The notes: generated from the sequence alone by a model not told the origin. A DNA stretch of 64,000 nucleotides from UBA12567 sp964598425 (GCA_964598425.1 CAZRBV010000003.1:1-64000); one strand, 5' to 3'; positions 26,598-35,830 are shown, counted from the stretch's first letter. Numbers and translations are program-made.

Positions 26598-27623
26598 ATG
26601 GGCGACGAACTTCACGTGCGAATTGTGGCCGTCAGCGGTCCGGATGGCTTTCTCGAGTGGGAAGGGCTCGTTGGGAGCGATTCGGTGACGCTTGGTCGAT
26701 CGAGCGATTCAGTCGTGCAACTCGACGATCCGAGTGTCTCAAGGTCTCACGCGTCACTGTCGTTCAAGGACGGTGGCGTGATGGTCAGTGACACTGGCAG
26801 CCGGGCTGGTACTTCGGTCAACATGATGCGTTTAGAAGCCGATGAAGTGATCCGGCTTCACGACCGCGATCTTCTATTGGTTGGTCCGTGGAAGATGCTG
26901 GTGCATATTCCGGACGACGAGCCTCCGCCACCGAGTCAAGAGACCCGGCTCGATGATTCGTCGGCCGACGAGAGGAATCCCTCCGGCGGCAGCGGCGGGA
27001 CGACTGCGGATCGTCCCGAGGTCAAGGGAGGTCGCGGGGATCCGATGTATGCCACGCGGGCGAGCATTTTCATGAAGCTCAAGGCCGACGGAACCTTCGA
27101 CCGCGAAGTGGGTTGGAATGAGTTTGCCGACAAGTACTCACGCGTGATAGCAGGCTTTGCGAGAAACGCCGGGCTGCCCGCGCAGGAAGCTGACGATGTG
27201 TTGCAGGACGTGTTGCTCGGCTTCTTCAAGGTGTCGGATCGTTTCGAGTATGACCCAACGAAGGGACGGTTTCGAGGTTATCTCAAGCGCGTGACGCTCA
27301 ATGCGATCCGCGCGAGGCATCGTCGAAAGCGTCCGACGACGGGATTTGATGACACGGTTGACCCACCCGTCGAGTGTGATCTGGATGCGGCGTGGGATCG
27401 ACAATGGACCGAGCAACTGCTGCAGCGAGCTATGGCCGAGGCAAAGGGTGAGGTCGAGACGAGGACATGGCGGTCATTCGAACTCTATGGAGTCCGCGGT
27501 GTTCCGGCGGACGAGGTCGCCAAGGAGACCGGGATGACCGCGGCTGCGATTCGCCATGCCAAGATGCGGCTGACGCGACGCGTTCGAGAGATTGTTGATC
27601 GCCTGCGGGACGCCGAAGGATAG
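26598..27623 (+). CDS. FHA domain-sigma-70 (ECF-like) fusion protein, copy 1
   Basis: Encodes 341 aa. The FHA fold (residues 8-95) has the phosphothreonine-binding signature LGRSSDSVVQL, SVSRSHASLSF, GSRAGTSVN. A Pro/Ser/Asp-rich linker (about 105-145) follows. Sigma region 2 is about 165-240 (WNEFADKYSRVIAGFARNAG, EADDVLQDVLLGFFK, GRFRGYLKRVTLNAIRARHR). Region 4 is about 275-335 (GVPADEVAKETGMTAAAIRH). The expected role is a transcription initiation factor whose activity depends on binding a phosphorylated partner. The gene lies 9 bases after the symporter and 4.3 kb before a second fusion that precedes a Ser/Thr kinase. No kinase or anti-sigma gene is adjacent. Confidence 0.85.
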   Translation: MGDELHVRIVAVSGPDGFLEWEGLVGSDSVTLGRSSDSVVQLDDPSVSRSHASLSFKDGGVMVSDTGSRAGTSVNMMRLEADEVIRLHDRDLLLVGPWKMLVHIPDDEPPPPSQETRLDDSSADERNPSGGSGGTTADRPEVKGGRGDPMYATRASIFMKLKADGTFDREVGWNEFADKYSRVIAGFARNAGLPAQEADDVLQDVLLGFFKVSDRFEYDPTKGRFRGYLKRVTLNAIRARHRRKRPTTGFDDTVDPPVECDLDAAWDRQWTEQLLQRAMAEAKGEVETRTWRSFELYGVRGVPADEVAKETGMTAAAIRHAKMRLTRRVREIVDRLRDAEG

Positions 27624-27664
27624 GACTGGTCATGGGATTGGCCTTGGCAGTCCTCGATTGCCGG

Positions 27665-28573
27665 TCATGGCGCCGAGGCATTGGGGGCAGCCCGTTCGAG
27701 CGGCCGGGGCGGCCGTAGTTGGGCAAGCACGATGCCGATGAACATCAGGAGGCAGCCGACGATTTGAGTTGGCGAGAGTTCCTCACAGAGGAAAGCCCAT
27801 CCTGCCAGCGCGCCGAAGACGGCTTCCATAGCGAGCAGCACCGCTGTGTGCGCAGGTGGCGCATCCTGCTGCGCAATGATCTGAAGCAGAAAGGCTGCCC
27901 CAACCGCGAGGACGCCACTGAAGAGAAACTCGGGCCAGAGCGAGATGACTGTGGCGAGTTCTGGCTGCTCCCAGGGGATCGCGAAGCAGAGCGTGACGAA
28001 TCCGGCGAAGGCTGTCTGAAATATCGCGATGCGGACCGGATCGCATCGTACAGCGAGCCAACCGATGATGAGCACCTGCGTTGCCCAGGCGATCGATCCG
28101 AGCAGCACGAGGGCGTCGCCGGGATTGAGCGTCGGTTGACCGTGCACGCTGAGCAGGTAGAGCCCACCGGTCGCGACGGCCACAGCTGACCATGTGGTCC
28201 ACCGCACGAAGTACCCGACGAAGAGCCCGAGCAGTGGGACGAAGACAACGTAGAGCCCGGTGATGAACCCGGCGATCCCTGCCGTGGTGTGTACGAGACC
28301 TGCCTGCTGAAGCACTGCGCCAAAGCACATCGCGGCCCCCGCCCCGGTAAGGCCGAGCAGCAGTTTTTTTCGTGATGTTGGCTTGATGTGAGCAGGTTGG
28401 AGTCGCCGCGCGATCAGCAGCAGCGGCATCATCGACGCCATTCCGACAAGCAGCCGCACGGCGGTGAAGGTCACGGGGCCTACCGTCTCCATGGCGGTGC
28501 GTTGGATGACGAATCCAACGCCCCAGATGATGGCGACCAGCATGAGTAGGGCGTCGGCGCGGAGGACACGCAT
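27665..28573 (-). CDS. EamA/DMT-family permease
   Basis: Encodes about 302 aa from the ATG at 28573. Ten hydrophobic segments in two EamA repeats are visible: MLVAIIWGVGFVIQRTAMET, and IAWATQVLIIGWLAVRCDP in the second repeat. The end AHTAVLLAMEAVFGALAGW and LSPTQIVGCLLMFIGIVLAQL is typical of the family. These permeases export amino acids or other small metabolites; the substrate is unassigned. It converges on the FHA-sigma gene (41 bases apart) and diverges from the TauE/SafE gene with about 73 bases between starts. Confidence 0.85.
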   Translation of the reverse strand: MRVLRADALLMLVAIIWGVGFVIQRTAMETVGPVTFTAVRLLVGMASMMPLLLIARRLQPAHIKPTSRKKLLLGLTGAGAAMCFGAVLQQAGLVHTTAGIAGFITGLYVVFVPLLGLFVGYFVRWTTWSAVAVATGGLYLLSVHGQPTLNPGDALVLLGSIAWATQVLIIGWLAVRCDPVRIAIFQTAFAGFVTLCFAIPWEQPELATVISLWPEFLFSGVLAVGAAFLLQIIAQQDAPPAHTAVLLAMEAVFGALAGWAFLCEELSPTQIVGCLLMFIGIVLAQLRPPRPLERAAPNASAP

Positions 28574-28646
28574 GGCTGGCAGCGTAGCAGGCCGGTTCGA
28601 TGACTCGTTGCAGCCGCGCAACTGGAAGCGAGTACCCTCCCGGGCA

Positions 28647-29471
28647 ATGACGATGCTGGAACTCGCAACGATTTCATTACCGGCCTGGGAGGTCCTTGTT
28701 TTGATCGCTATCGGTCTGGTAGCGGGATTGCTTGGCGGGCTCCTCGGGATTGGAGGGGGAATCGTGATGATTCCCGCCATCTCACTGCTGCTTGGACGGG
28801 ACATTCATCTCGCGCAAGCCGCTTCGATGAATGTCATTTTCTTTGTTGCGGCCCCGGCGGCCTACCGTCACTGGCGGGCTGGCGGCGTCAGGCCGGAGGT
28901 TGTGAAGCGAATCCTTCCCTTCGCAATCATCTTTGTCGTTCTTGGTGTCACGGCGAGCATTTGGATACCCAATGCTGATCTGAGCCTGATCTTCGGGATC
29001 TTCCTGCTCTACGTGCTGTATGAGAACCTGCGCCGGCTGGTCCGTGACGGGCGGGGGCTTCCAGAAACTGCGGAGGAGCCGCGGGTGACGTGGCTTCGCG
29101 GTGGCGTGGTCGGATCAAGCGCAGGCTTCGGCGCCGGGCTGCTTGGCATCGGCGGTGGACTGATCACGGTCCCCGTGACGCAACTCGTTTGCCGCTGCCC
29201 GCTCCGCGAGTGCATTGCATGCTCGTCAACTGTCATGTGCCTGACATCGGTCGTGGGAGCTGTGTACAAGGACGCCACCCTCACCGACGTGCCGGGCATT
29301 GGCGAGGATGTGTACTGGTATACACCGTTGGGCATTTCGGTGTGGCTCATACCAACGTGCTTGATCGGCAGTTGGTTCGGCGCCCGCCTGACACACGTGC
29401 TTCCATTGAAAGTGGTGCGGTCGGTCTTCATCGCCATCGTCGCCGTGTCGGCGGCGAAAATGCTTCTGTGA
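28647..29471 (+). CDS. TauE/SafE-family membrane permease
   Basis: Encodes about 274 aa with about eight hydrophobic segments and the two family repeats, GLLGGLLGIGGGIVMIPAIS and GFGAGLLGIGGGLITVPVTQ. TauE/SafE proteins export sulfite, sulfoacetate or other organic anions. A Cys-rich segment (LVCRCPLRECIACS) sits after the second repeat. The ATG at 28647 is selected because the frame upstream is antisense to the DMT gene. No sulfur-metabolism gene is adjacent. Confidence 0.85.
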   Translation: MTMLELATISLPAWEVLVLIAIGLVAGLLGGLLGIGGGIVMIPAISLLLGRDIHLAQAASMNVIFFVAAPAAYRHWRAGGVRPEVVKRILPFAIIFVVLGVTASIWIPNADLSLIFGIFLLYVLYENLRRLVRDGRGLPETAEEPRVTWLRGGVVGSSAGFGAGLLGIGGGLITVPVTQLVCRCPLRECIACSSTVMCLTSVVGAVYKDATLTDVPGIGEDVYWYTPLGISVWLIPTCLIGSWFGARLTHVLPLKVVRSVFIAIVAVSAAKMLL

Positions 29472-29473
29472 AT

Positions 29474-30877
29474 TCAGGGTGACTCGGTGGGTGCAAGATC
29501 GACCACCACGGGGAGATGATCCGATGCTCGCGCAGCGTCGGTACGAACCAGCCTGTGCGAACTGAGAACAGATTCGGAGAGGTCGAGCGTATCGAGTACG
29601 AACCCTCGCTGCGGCGTGAGGCTGCTTCCTGACACAACGATGTAGTCGAGTCGGCCGGGCGAGTATGCCTGATCCGCCTCCTGCCATGTCTGCATGCCGC
29701 TGCCGTCTGGTTGCCACGTTTCAACGACAAGCAGGTCATCGGCGTCGTCGATTGGCGCAATGAGTCCTTCGCCTCCTGCAATAAGCAGATCGAGTGGAAG
29801 AGAACCCCCAACGAGATTGAGGTCGCCGCCGACGATGAGTCCCTGCACATCCTCGGCAGCTTCCGCTTCGGCGACGGCTCGCCGAATCGCAAGCACTTCG
29901 CCGATTCGCTTCATGTCCTCGGGGCCATCGACCACGCCGCAGCACTTGAGATGCGCCGATACCGCCAACACGTCACCAACATCGGGGACAGAGAGCACAA
30001 ACGCCGCCGCTCGGACATGACCGTGCGACTCGCCACGCCGCTTGAGGTTGTCAAAGGCGGGAACGGTTCGGGCTGGAAGTCGCGTCGCGATACCACTTCG
30101 GATCTTCCCCCCGAGTGGCCCGAGTTCAAGCACCCAATCGCCATCTGGAACCGCGGCATTGAGCACACTGAGAATGTCCTCGACCGACTGGTCGTGCTCA
30201 ATCTCCTGCATCAGAACAACGTCAGGTTGCATCGCGGCGAGGAGCCGTTGTACGACCGAGCGTTGATGCAGAATGTTGCCGAATTGCAGATTCCAGGACA
30301 CGACGCGGACGTCTGGTGAATCGGATCGATTGAGCAGCGCTCCAGCGAGCGGCCTTGGTGCCGATCGCCGCACCTCCGTTGAGGCGACTCCAGCGAGAGG
30401 TTGCTCAGAGGCTCCGGTGAGTTCCCAGGAAACGGCGTCGCCGGCCGTCAAGCCGTTTTCGAGCGAACGCGGAATGGCGATCTCGAAACGGTTCGCTGCG
30501 ACTGTCGGCGCGAAGACGAGGCCGACGCTGTCCCATGTGGAAGCGCCGCGCCCCGCCGTGGAGACTTCAATGCCGCCGTGGCGACGGCCTTGATCCGCGC
30601 TGAATGTGATGATCAGATCGGTCCCCGCCGGATCGTCTGAAGTGATGCCGGTGGTGGGATCGTTGTCCCAGTTGAGCCGCAGGGCGAGCGGCGCGTTGAG
30701 TCCTTGCAGGTTTTGCGGTGGTCCAGCGAGCGTCAGCATGAGGTACACGTGTGACGCTGAGCCATCTCCATGGATGCTGGTCTCCAGCGGTCTTGCCGGC
30801 CAATCATCAAACCGTCCGTCGAGACGGATTGAGCTCGGGGTCGCAGCAAGGGCCAGCGCGATGAGGGATTCAATCAT
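29474..30877 (-). CDS. exported endonuclease/exonuclease/phosphatase-fold enzyme
   Basis: Encodes 467 aa with a short signal peptide (MIESLIALALAATPSS). Residues 18-140 resemble a carbohydrate-binding family 9-like module (SSIRLDGRFDDWPA, LRLNWDNDPTTGI). From about 190 the EEP catalytic motifs appear in order: VRVVSWNLQFGN, VVLMQEIEHD, VLAVSAHLKCCG, LIVGGDLNLVGG and ASDHLPVVVDL. This supports a metal-dependent phosphodiesterase or DNase acting outside the cytoplasm. The stop is adjacent to the convergent TauE/SafE gene. The start is 34 bases from the divergent FHA-sigma copy 2. Confidence 0.85.
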   Translation of the reverse strand: MIESLIALALAATPSSIRLDGRFDDWPARPLETSIHGDGSASHVYLMLTLAGPPQNLQGLNAPLALRLNWDNDPTTGITSDDPAGTDLIITFSADQGRRHGGIEVSTAGRGASTWDSVGLVFAPTVAANRFEIAIPRSLENGLTAGDAVSWELTGASEQPLAGVASTEVRRSAPRPLAGALLNRSDSPDVRVVSWNLQFGNILHQRSVVQRLLAAMQPDVVLMQEIEHDQSVEDILSVLNAAVPDGDWVLELGPLGGKIRSGIATRLPARTVPAFDNLKRRGESHGHVRAAAFVLSVPDVGDVLAVSAHLKCCGVVDGPEDMKRIGEVLAIRRAVAEAEAAEDVQGLIVGGDLNLVGGSLPLDLLIAGGEGLIAPIDDADDLLVVETWQPDGSGMQTWQEADQAYSPGRLDYIVVSGSSLTPQRGFVLDTLDLSESVLSSHRLVRTDAARASDHLPVVVDLAPTESP

Positions 30878-30911
30878 TCGCTCAGCGTACAGTTGCTAAG
30901 GTGTGGCTGCG

Positions 30912-31871
30912 ATGCAGCCGACTCACATCCAGACCCCCGACGGTCAGGAAGGACTCGTCCTCCGAATCGTTCAAAGCCCCGGCGAGTTGGGGGAAATCTG
31001 TGTTTCGGTGCGGGGCGCGGTGATTGGCCGCTCCAAGGCGTGTGACATTGTGCTGGATCACCAGTGGGTGTCGAGGCGGCATCTGCAGGTTCGTCGAGAA
31101 GCTGATGGCTGGACCGTCGAGGATATGGGCAGCAAGAGTGGCACGCGGGTCGACAGTGTTCTGGTGGAATCGGGCGAGCGGGGCATCTTGTGGAATGGAT
31201 CGATGCTCGAGGTCGGTCCGTGGCGGATGCTGGTCGAGCAGGGTGCCCGCGAGCCTCAGGAGCAGGTTTCCGCGAGCATTGCCGATGCCCTTTCGGGCGA
31301 AACCCGGGTGACGCTCATTCATGGGATACAGGACAGCAGCACCGGCGTTCGAAATGCAGCGTGGGAACGCTTTGTGGCGCGGTATGGTCGCGTCATCAGT
31401 GGGTATGCGAGGCAGTTTGGCGTCAAGGGCCAGGAAGTGGATGATGTGGTGCAGGATGTCTATCTGAGTCTGCACAAACTCAAGGCTGGCGTGAAGTACG
31501 ACTCCACGATTGGTCGCTTTCACTCATACATGTTTGTCGCGACCCGAAACGCAGTTCGCACGAGGGCTCGCGGCGGCTCGCCGAAGCATCAGGAGCCACT
31601 GCTTGAATCTGCCGTCGAAGCCACTGCGCCGGACCCGTACTGGGACGCCCAATGGGCCGAGAACATGTTGATTCGTGGCTTGGAGATCTTGCAGCGGACG
31701 ATGTCGCCCATCCACTATGACGCCTTTGAGCGACATGGCCGGCGGGGCGAACGCGCGGTCGATGTTGGAGGCGATCTCGGACTGAGTCCGGAGAATGTTC
31801 GTCAGATCAAACGGAGAGCCATGCTGCAGCTCAGGCAGATTGTGCTGTCTCTGGATACCGAGGGCGTCTGA
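30912..31871 (+). CDS. FHA domain-sigma-70 (ECF-like) fusion protein, copy 2
   Basis: Encodes about 319 aa from the ATG at 30912 (AAGGTG upstream; a GTG nine bases earlier is also possible). The FHA domain (residues 15-95) has VIGRSKACDIVL, VSRRHLQVRRE and GSKSGTRVD, the last with Asp in place of the usual Asn. Sigma region 2 is about 150-215 (FVARYGRVISGYARQFG, VDDVVQDVYLSLHKL, FHSYMFVATRNAVRTRA). Region 4 is about 245-305 (LGLSPENVRQIKRRAMLQLR). Its stop is 42 bases before the Ser/Thr kinase start on the same strand, strongly suggesting an operon in which kinase output is read by the FHA domain. Confidence 0.85.
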   Translation: MQPTHIQTPDGQEGLVLRIVQSPGELGEICVSVRGAVIGRSKACDIVLDHQWVSRRHLQVRREADGWTVEDMGSKSGTRVDSVLVESGERGILWNGSMLEVGPWRMLVEQGAREPQEQVSASIADALSGETRVTLIHGIQDSSTGVRNAAWERFVARYGRVISGYARQFGVKGQEVDDVVQDVYLSLHKLKAGVKYDSTIGRFHSYMFVATRNAVRTRARGGSPKHQEPLLESAVEATAPDPYWDAQWAENMLIRGLEILQRTMSPIHYDAFERHGRRGERAVDVGGDLGLSPENVRQIKRRAMLQLRQIVLSLDTEGV

Positions 31872-31913
31872 CGGACCAGATCTGTCAGAGGCGCGGTTCG
31901 CTCATGGGGGAGT

Positions 31914-34900
31914 ATGATCATTTGCGTGAGTGAAGAGCACGATCATTTCGAGGGTGATGAGACGCTGGATATGCCGCCGAGGTCCTTCGGTGGACCCGAA
32001 ACATCCGAGGAATTGATGTCGCGGCTGCCGCCGACGATCGGTCGGTACCGGCTCGTCGAGACAATTGGCTGGGGTGGTATGGGTGTGGTGTATCGGGCGG
32101 AGCAGGACCGACCGCATCGCACCGTGGCTGTCAAGTTATTGCGGCCTGAGTGTGCCGATCAGACTCGGGTTCGTCGTATGGAGCAGGAGGCGGAGATGCT
32201 TGGCCGCCTGCAGCACCCGGGCATTGCGCAGGTGTTTGATGCGGGTACGTGGGACACCGGCATCGGCGCACAGCCATTTCTGGTGATGGAGTACATCGAC
32301 GGCGTGACGCTCGTCGAGTATGCCAGCGCAGCGGGGCTCGACCGCGATGCGCGAATCGAATTGCTGATCATGGTGTGCGATGCGGTGCAGCATGCCCATG
32401 ATCGTGGTGTGCTGCATCGAGACATCAAGCCATCAAACATTCTGGTGACCGGGCAGGGACATCCCAAAGTGCTCGATTTCGGCGTAGCAACGCTTGCCGA
32501 CCGGGTGGAGAGCCTGCAGCAGACGTTGACGGCTTCGGGCACGCTGATTGGGACCACTGCCTACATGAGTCCGGAACAGGCGATGGGCAACATCGATGCA
32601 ATCGATGCGAGGTCGGATGTCTATGCGCTTGGAGTCGTGGCTTTCGAGGTGCTGGGCGGCAGGCTTCCTCTCGATCTCGGAGGTTTGACACTTGCCGGGC
32701 AGGTTGAAGTGATTCGGGACGCACCGCCCAGATCGCTCGGGAGTATTGACGCGAGCCTCGGGGGCGATGTGCAGATTGTCATCGAGAAGGCCATCGCCAA
32801 GGAGCCGGGTCGCCGGTACGCCAACGCTCGGGGTCTTGCAGAGGACTTGAGGCGTGTGCTTGAGCACGAGCCCATTCACGCAAGGCCGCCAAGTGTGCTG
32901 TATCGCATGGCCCGCTTTGTTCGTCGGCACCGTGTGCTGGTGGGATCTACGACTGCCATCGTCGCGGTACTTCTTGCTGGCGCTATCGTCTCAGGCGTGT
33001 TGGCCATTGAGGCCAGGGAAGCTGCTCACGACGCAAACCGGCGACTGCAGCAAGTGCGGGGCCTGGCGTTTTCGATGATTGTGGACCTGGAAGATCGACT
33101 CATGGATGTACACGGCGCGACCGAACTGCATGAGTTCACGGTACAGACAGGATTGCAATACCTGACCGAGCTCGAGCAGGAGCAGATTGCGGATCCGGGG
33201 CTGCGGCGCGATGCCGCGTATGCATGGGGTCGGATCGCCGATGTGCAAGGCAATCCGGGTCGCGGCAATCTGGGCCAACTGGACGAAGCAGTCGAGTCGT
33301 ACGGCCGCGGGATTGCACTTATCGGTGGCAGTGGGCACGAGGCTCTTCGCAGATCCTTGCGTATTCGGCGCGCTCAGGTGTTGCTTGCCCTTGGGGAACT
33401 TCAGGCCGCGGCAGGCGATCTTGATACCGCCGAGTTGATATCGGTTTCGGATGATGTGTTGTCGGAATTGGAGTTGTTGGCCGCAAGGGCGAGCATTCAG
33501 CTTGCGCAAGGAGCACGTGGGGAGAGCTTGGACACGCTTCGCGCCGCCTCGACCACGGCGGCGGCGTTGTCGGGTGGGGCAGATGTGCGCGGCGCGCGGG
33601 TGGTCACCGATCTCGGGACATTGCTTCTGGACACGGGCCTTGCAACTGAGGCTATGCGCCAGCTCGATCTCGCCGACGAGATGTGGGCGCAGTTGTTGGA
33701 GCAGCCGAAGTGGCGGCAAGTGGCCCAGGCGGCGCGGGGCCGCGTTGCTCGGCAGCGAGGGCTGGCTCAGTTGGCGCTTGGGCATTCCGAAGAGGCGGCC
33801 GAACTGTTTGAAGCTCAGGCCCGCCTTGCGCGGGGCAGGGCCTGGAATGACCCGACCAATGAGCGGGCTGCGATCGATTTGGGCGAGGCCCTGTCCAGTT
33901 ACGGTCAGGCCCTGTCGAGTCTCTCCGGCCGCCAAGACGAGGCCGTCAGGGTGCTTCGGGAGGCGGAGCAGGTGTTCGCCGGGGCCGCCGAGACGTCGGA
34001 CAGCGTCGAGGTTCATCGTGGCTTGGCGAGCGTTCGGGGGAAACTCGTCGATGTGGAGCGATCCGAGAGCCGGTATGAAGCTGCGTACGAGGTGCTCGAT
34101 GTGGCCGAGCGAGATCTGGAGGCTGCGGCTGCGAACCGGGGAGACCGGGCACTTCGAATTGCCAAGGCAGGCTTGGCGCTCGATCGAGCCGAGTTGATGC
34201 GTCACCAGCGGGCTGACCGGTCCAAGGCGCTGGAGATAGCCAGGGGAGCCGTGCGGGTATTGGAGGAGGCCCACGTGGAGGGGCTTGGTGGCGGTGAGCT
34301 GACCGGCAGGGTGATCGCCGGGCAGCTTGCGCTGCTCCGCCTTGAGTCCGTGCTGGGCAACGGCGAGGAAGCGGTGAAGTGTGGCAGGCGAGCCGTGGTT
34401 CTTGCTGACTCGCTTGCCGACCGTGACCCTCAGAACCTGCTCTTGAAACGGACCGCCTCGATGGCGCACCGATATCTGGGTGATGCGCTCTCCTGGGTGG
34501 GTGAAACAGAGCAGGCCATTGCACAGACGGACGTGGCAGTCGCGCTGCTTGAGTCGAGCGTCTCGCTTGATCCGACAAGTGATCAATTGCAGCGGAGCCT
34601 GGCTGCGACGCATTACCGGGCTGGACTGATTCATCGGCGGTCCGAGCAATGGAGGGATGCGCAGGCTTCGTTTGAAGCGTCTGCCTCGATCGACCAGGCG
34701 AGGCTTGATCGTTCGCCGGAGAGTCACCTTGCCATGTCGGACGTGCTCAGCGATGTTGACAAGGTGGCCTCATGTCAATTGGCGCTCGGTGACTTTGAAG
34801 GCGCAGTGATCTCGGCGGGCCGGTCAGTGTCTCTGGCTGAACGCATGCTGGCGGCATCGCCGGATGCCGTCGAGCGGCAAAGGCTGGTCGCCACTTCGAC

Positions 34901-35249
34901 GATGCGGCTGGTGGATGCATGTGTGAAGGGCGAACGTATTGACGAAGCGTTGGGGGTGTGTGATCGGCTTGAGCCGATGCTGGCGGCCTGGTTGAGGGCC
35001 CGCCCTGAGCATGTTGGATTGCGGCAGGCGCGAGCGGCCATGTGCATGCAGATGGCGAACATGCTTCAGCCACGGGTGAGGGAGGGTTCAGGGGATGAGC
35101 CCGAGCGATTGAGGTTCGCGGAGCTGCTGGATGAGGCCGAGGAGATTCTCAGAGCCACAATTCAGGAGGGTGCTGGGGGGCCGCGTGAGGAGGAAGGGCT
35201 GAAGTGGCTGGAATCGATGCGGGTGGACGCGGGCATCGCCCCGGATTGA
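31914..35249 (+). CDS. membrane Ser/Thr protein kinase with C-terminal TPR-like region
   Basis: Encodes 1111 aa from the ATG at 31914 after GGGGGAG. The kinase domain (about residues 40-310) is intact: IGWGGMGVVYRAE (glycine loop), VAVKLL (lysine), HRDIKPSNIL (catalytic loop) and VLDFGVATLA (DFG). GTTAYMSPEQAMGN and ARSDVYALGVV complete it. One transmembrane segment (about 340-365, VLVGSTTAIVAVLLAGAIVS) separates it from about 740 residues of helical TPR-like repeats rich in Ala, Leu, Glu and Arg. Such kinases (PknB type) are abundant in planctomycetes. The position after the FHA-sigma gene suggests it phosphorylates itself or a partner to engage that FHA domain. Confidence 0.9.
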   Translation: MIICVSEEHDHFEGDETLDMPPRSFGGPETSEELMSRLPPTIGRYRLVETIGWGGMGVVYRAEQDRPHRTVAVKLLRPECADQTRVRRMEQEAEMLGRLQHPGIAQVFDAGTWDTGIGAQPFLVMEYIDGVTLVEYASAAGLDRDARIELLIMVCDAVQHAHDRGVLHRDIKPSNILVTGQGHPKVLDFGVATLADRVESLQQTLTASGTLIGTTAYMSPEQAMGNIDAIDARSDVYALGVVAFEVLGGRLPLDLGGLTLAGQVEVIRDAPPRSLGSIDASLGGDVQIVIEKAIAKEPGRRYANARGLAEDLRRVLEHEPIHARPPSVLYRMARFVRRHRVLVGSTTAIVAVLLAGAIVSGVLAIEAREAAHDANRRLQQVRGLAFSMIVDLEDRLMDVHGATELHEFTVQTGLQYLTELEQEQIADPGLRRDAAYAWGRIADVQGNPGRGNLGQLDEAVESYGRGIALIGGSGHEALRRSLRIRRAQVLLALGELQAAAGDLDTAELISVSDDVLSELELLAARASIQLAQGARGESLDTLRAASTTAAALSGGADVRGARVVTDLGTLLLDTGLATEAMRQLDLADEMWAQLLEQPKWRQVAQAARGRVARQRGLAQLALGHSEEAAELFEAQARLARGRAWNDPTNERAAIDLGEALSSYGQALSSLSGRQDEAVRVLREAEQVFAGAAETSDSVEVHRGLASVRGKLVDVERSESRYEAAYEVLDVAERDLEAAAANRGDRALRIAKAGLALDRAELMRHQRADRSKALEIARGAVRVLEEAHVEGLGGGELTGRVIAGQLALLRLESVLGNGEEAVKCGRRAVVLADSLADRDPQNLLLKRTASMAHRYLGDALSWVGETEQAIAQTDVAVALLESSVSLDPTSDQLQRSLAATHYRAGLIHRRSEQWRDAQASFEASASIDQARLDRSPESHLAMSDVLSDVDKVASCQLALGDFEGAVISAGRSVSLAERMLAASPDAVERQRLVATSTMRLVDACVKGERIDEALGVCDRLEPMLAAWLRARPEHVGLRQARAAMCMQMANMLQPRVREGSGDEPERLRFAELLDEAEEILRATIQEGAGGPREEEGLKWLESMRVDAGIAPD

Positions 35250-35282
35250 TCTGCGAGCGTGCCCGATCCTGGCCGTCGTGAG

Positions 35283-35307
35283 AATCTGTGACTTCTTTGT
35301 CACGATT
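35283..35307 (+). terminator. possible terminator hairpin after the kinase gene
   Basis: AATC-(T)-GTGAC/GTCAC-GATT forms a 9-bp stem with one bulge and a TTCTTT loop, 34 bases after the kinase stop. There is no T-run downstream, so this could equally be an unrelated hairpin. Confidence 0.35.
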
Positions 35308-35594
35308 TGCGCCGAGGCGCGTACGGAGGTTGAGTGGGTGCGAAATGTAATGTGTTGTTCTGCTCGCTCATCCGAGCCCTTGATGGGGTAGTGATGTTGG
35401 GGGGTGCGCGACGCAAACTTATGTAGCAGCGTAGTTTGCATATTCGGGCGGCGAAGCGTTTTCTGGGGCCTTTCCGGGGGGGTTCCGGGTTTCGTGCTGC
35501 TGTCCGGGGGTCTTCCGGGGGGCTTTCCGGGGGCGGGGGAGGGTCCTTGTGGGGGCACCTGCCGCTTGTGGAGGTGCTCCCGCAGGGGTGCCTT

Positions 35595-35665
35595 GTTCTT
35601 GGGCCCACCAGTTCTTGGGCCCACCGGAGTACTCGAGGCCCACCGGAGTTCTCGAGGCCCACCGG
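35595..35665. repeat. four-unit short tandem repeat
   Basis: Four consecutive imperfect units of 16-19 bp share the pattern (A)GTTCTTGGGCCCACC(GG): units start at about 35595, 35611, 35628 and 35647. The later two replace TTGGGCCC with CGAGGCCC. The units are partly palindromic (GGGCCC, CTCGAG), so each could form a small stem. The array sits in the upstream region of the subtilase gene. Confidence 0.7.
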
Positions 35666-35830
35666 ACCAGCCGGTTCCACAGTCACACAACACGCACATA
35701 GCGGCTCGGTATCAGGGTTTCTCGTCAGGCACCGGGGAGAGCTGTGTAACCGATCGGTGCTTTGCCGATTGGTCGCTGGCGTGTAGTCTGGAGGCCAACT
35801 TCACACGTGGGGTGAGAAGAGGAGTTCGCT

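Larger units (their letters stand above)
35250..35830. other. 581-base non-coding spacer with repeats, G-runs and dyads
   Basis: This gap between the kinase and subtilase genes contains no believable protein: all frames give Gly/Pro/Arg low-complexity products. From left to right it holds a hairpin (35283-35307), a dyad GCAAACT/AGTTTGC (35413-35439), and a dense cluster of G-runs (35464-35560). A long imperfect hairpin (about 35554-35592) follows, then a four-unit tandem repeat (35595-35665). The last 150 bases presumably contain the subtilase promoter and end in GAGGAG before its ATG. Confidence 0.6.

Noticed and set aside
32991..34727. 578-codon minus-strand open frame antisense to the kinase TPR region
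   Set aside because: Length arises from GC-rich codon bias of the kinase gene. The translation has no hydrophobic core pattern or known motif.
35595..35665. Short tandem repeats resembling a mini-CRISPR
   Set aside because: Units of 16-19 bp are adjacent with no spacers, and no cas gene is nearby.
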